Both the position numbers and the translations under genes were made by a program. A model generated the notes under the pieces. The model did no database searches. It had not been told where the DNA came from and saw only the letters and a list, made by a program, of their open reading frames with translations. From positions 9,088,849 to 9,152,848 of the forward strand of contig OZ014412.1 of the NCBI GenBank assembly GCA_963965975.1: a stretch of 64,000 bases of DNA, read 5' to 3'. Positions within the stretch are counted from its first letter, which is position 1. Each line of letters begins with the position of its first letter. Source of the stretch: Xestospongia bergquistia. Lineage: Eukaryota > Porifera > Demospongiae > Haplosclerida > Petrosiidae. This document shows, piece by piece, positions 61,150 to 64,000 of the stretch.

Positions 61150-62945
61150 TACTTTAGCTTATCTTTCTTGTAAAATAGTAGAATAAATGCATGATGATTA
61201 TTACAAGAGAATAATCAGTGTTGTCTTGCTTGGTACCATCTTTGAGGTCAGTATCAAAATTACTCATTATATTGATATTATCAGTAGGAGAATATGTAAT
61301 ACAACATCCAGTTTCTGCTGCTTGAAGTAACTTTTTATAGTCTTGATATGCTGTCTTTATACTACATTAGAAAATTAGGGTAGAGAGACAAAGTATGATT
61401 GAGAGAAAAATAGAAATCCAGACAGACAACGATAGAGACAAAGAGAAGTATATAACACTATTCAACTTACTTGATCATCCAGAAGTACTTTACCATTCAC
61501 AAGTCTGGCTAGTATCCAAGGAAATCGATGTATATGATATGGATCAAAATGATTATATTTGCTATGAATATCATATATTTTGATAGGATTTTGAACATAA
61601 TTCAATGTCACAACATTGACAAAGATTGAGAACTAAAAAGAGAACAATTAAGCCATATAGTGTGTAATTATATTAAAAAGTAACTTCAATACTTGTAAAC
61701 AAATGATCTTGTATCTATTAAGTAACAATACATTCCAATGATTGATTCTATGATTAATTATTGCTATTGATATAATGTGTACTTAATTTTCCACTAACCT
61801 TCCATCATATGTCCAACAGTCCTTTATATAATCCTCTAAACATATCTTCTAATGGAAAGTAAAGTACAAACTGACCATCTATCATTGCCTCTTCAGCTAA
61901 AGAGAAAGTAAGTTTGGAAGTACAAATTAAGCTACTTTATTGAATTTAAAGTTAGCTATATATTACTGCTATATTATATAATGTGCATGCAATTCCACTC
62001 ACCTGGACAGAAATTAGTTACAACAATCTGATAGTTGCATTATGTTGGTGATCCAGTAAAATGGCTACCAGGAGGATCAATGACAACAATTAATGTAGAC
62101 TTAAATGAAAAATATATTTTTATTTGTGACATATTATACATAAAATGATAGTATCATTGATGTACTCTAAAAAATTTCAACTTGTTGCATGCATTCTCCA
62201 TTTTCTAAAAAAACCTGCCATAATGGTTTTCTTAAGGTTAAAATCTCAAAAAAGACATTTGTACAAGTTTACTAACTTACTCAGTAATGATATGAGTAAA
62301 TGAAGTTATTGTCACTGTTATTTTATAAACTGATAATCAAATACCATTATCTTCATGGTCATATCCACTACCAGTGAAAGATATGAGAGAGACATCAATT
62401 AACAGACATATAGCAGATTGTTATAACTTTAATTTACTTGTTCACAATATCAATATAATCTGTCTGTCTACCTTGATGCATTTTCTACAGAAACCATGAA
62501 TTTTAAACTGTCTGGATTATCTGCAGCTGTGCCTAGAGGTTCCATCTAAAAACATAATTACTGTATATGGGAAGATATAATAAAAGGATGGACAAATACA
62601 TAGATGAACAGGTTCTATAGCTAAGAATGATTGGAGAATAAAGTCAAAGGAGAATAATTTCATGAAAAACTGCAATCAAATAAAATATTGCATCAATTAA
62701 ATACAATTATTACCCAACAAATAAACTGTAAGGTCATGTTATTGATTTCATAAATACTGACAAGAAACAAGATTGCTCTTGTACAACTGAATGCGTTAAA
62801 ACTGGAGACACTGGCACAAATTAAAAAGAGACTATCAGATTAAATAATGAATTTATCTGTTGTTATAATACAAACATCATCAGCAATAGGAGAAAGAAGT
62901 TCCACTTGCTCCTGTTTCTTAGCACTGTTCATTTTATCCATTATC
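61150..62945 (-). pseudogene. Unrecognised multi-exon gene, apparently decayed
   Basis: On the minus strand several stretches with good codon continuity lie between splice-like signals: about 62945-62860 (starting MDKMNSAKKQEQ), 62545-62480 (PLGTAADNPDSLKF), 62090-62003 (an in-frame TAA; TNFCP), 61900-61800 (EEAMIDGQFVLYFPLEDMF, then a TGA), 61630-61470 (IKIYDIHSKYNHFDPYHIHR), and 61375-61150 (YQDYKKLLQAAETGCC, then a hydrophobic helix). The layout suggests a secreted or membrane protein with a C-terminal helix. I do not recognise the family. At least two stops disrupt my reading, but exon choice is uncertain, so an intact gene with other splicing cannot be excluded. Confidence 0.4.
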
Positions 62946-64000
62946 AAAGTCAAAGGGGAAAGATTTCACAAAGAACTACAAAGAAATAAATATTATATCA
63001 ATTAAATACAATTATTAGATAACAAGTAAACTAGAAGGTCATATTATTGATTTTATAAATGATGACAAGAAACAAGATTGCCCTTCAGGATCTTGTGATA
63101 AAAGAACAGACTAAAGAGCAACTAAAGAGCCAGTTAAGATTAAAAATGGTCCCAGATAAACTACTATTTATAAAGAACAATAATAACTAATAAAATAGAA
63201 GTACAAATTATAGAAGTTAGAGATGTTGGGAGACTTATGACAACACATGGCTAAAGACAGGAATGTTTCTATCAGAAATTCATGAAATGGCTATTGTGAT
63301 TACAGATGACCATTAAGAATAAGTATCATGACACTGTACCACTAAATGAGTTAAGACTGAAGACACTGGCATAAATTAAAAAGAAATTGAGCAGACTATC
63401 AGATGAAACAATTCACTTCAATATAACTAACATACAGGATTATATGACAAAAGAAGCATGGGAAACATTATTAAAGCTAGATGAGGTGGCATTAAACTGA
63501 ATTAAGATCATTAACACAAAACTACAGTAAGTACTAAAAGTAATTTTTATACTCTTCTTGATATACTGTCTTAATACCCCAGTAAAATTAGGGTAGAGAA
63601 AGACAAAGTATGATAGAGAGAGAGAGAAAGAGAGATGACAACAATAGAGACAAAAGATGTACACGAGACAATTCAACAACTCACTTCAGCTTTACTTGAC
63701 CATCCAGAAGTACCTTAACATTTACAAGCTAGTACCACAGGAAATCCATGTATATGATATGGATGGAATTGCTTATATTTGGTAAAAATAACATTGAATT
63801 TGATTTTGACAGGATTTTGAACAGATTTTAATGTTCAAAATCCTGTCAAAATCAAATTCATAACATGATTGACAAAAATAGAAAACTAAAAAGAGAAAAA
63901 TTAAGCCATATAGTGTGTAATTATATTAAAAAGTAACTTCAATACTTGTAAACAAAAATGAAGTAACAATACATAGCAATGATTGATTGTATGATTTAGT
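62946..64000 (-). other. Partial second copy of the unrecognised gene
   Basis: Segments at about 63500-63600 and 63690-63930 repeat the 3' exons of the 61.1-62.9 kb unit, and 63000-63080 and 63330-63400 repeat its 5' intergenic part. A perfect 29-bp inverted repeat (63795-63823 / 63832-63860) sits inside the copied exon. The unit continues past the window end. Confidence 0.5.
63795..63860. repeat. 29-bp perfect inverted repeat, 8-nt loop
   Basis: Left arm 63795-63823 and right arm 63832-63860 are exactly complementary; the spacer is GATTTTAA. The equivalent place in the other copy (about 61585-61610) has only one arm, so the second arm arose by local inverted duplication. Confidence 0.9.

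Noticed and set aside
1..64000. CRISPR arrays, bacterial operons, tRNA or rRNA genes
   Set aside because: None seen: the genes have spliceosomal introns, repeats are microsatellites or transposons, and no cloverleaf or rRNA-like stretch was recognised by eye.

Overview
The window looks like eukaryotic, AT-rich, intron-bearing animal DNA, most probably from a demosponge. Amphimedon queenslandica is the best guess, inferred from the compact GT-AG introns and from a dense array of NOD-like receptor (NLR) genes with death-fold N-termini, NACHT and leucine-rich repeats, a type of family described in that sponge. No species-diagnostic sequence was checked. All gene models here were assembled by hand from reading frames plus splice signals. 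In each of the eight NLRs the exon lengths sum to a whole number of codons, and nearly all introns are phase 1. That internal consistency is the main support for the models.

Layout: 1-3.1 kb is non-coding, with a tandem duplication and microsatellites. NLR-1 (3.4-9.3 kb, +) starts with a HEPN (DZIP3-type) domain, and its LRR half is cut off by a one-base deletion. NLR-2 (10.2-14.0 kb, -) and NLR-3 (14.1-19.2 kb, +) are head to head with 79 bp between start codons, and that gap contains a consensus kappa-B site. A decayed Mutator-like transposon (19.7-22.0 kb) sits just upstream of NLR-4 (22.2-26.6 kb, +), whose Walker B motif is lost. After an LRR relic comes a second head-to-head pair, NLR-5 (28.2-32.1 kb, -) and NLR-6 (32.2-38.2 kb, +). 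Next is another LRR relic and a tandem pair of multipass membrane protein genes on the minus strand (40.3-45.3 kb), one intact and one truncated. NLR-7 (48.1-52.3 kb, +) carries upstream the rotted remains of a divergent NLR-5-like partner, so its promoter is a duplicate of the NLR-5/NLR-6 promoter. A dead hAT-type (ZMYM/TTF-like) transposase gene lies at 52.5-54.3 kb, followed by NLR-8 (54.7-60.0 kb, +). The last 4 kb hold a further LRR relic and a decayed, partly duplicated gene that I do not recognise.

How it works together (family knowledge plus inference): each NLR has a very short first exon, an exchangeable N-terminal module (Death domain in NLR-2, 3, 4, 7, 8; CARD-like in NLR-5, 6; HEPN in NLR-1), a shared second death-fold (CARD-like) exon, a short linker exon, and one large 3' exon with NACHT, helical domains and LRRs. 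NLRs are cytosolic sensors that oligomerise through NACHT after LRR-linked ligand perception and signal through the N-terminal domain. The locus shows birth-and-death evolution: duplication, N-terminal module swapping between symmetric phase-1 exons, patchy gene conversion, mobile-element insertion and fresh loss-of-function lesions.
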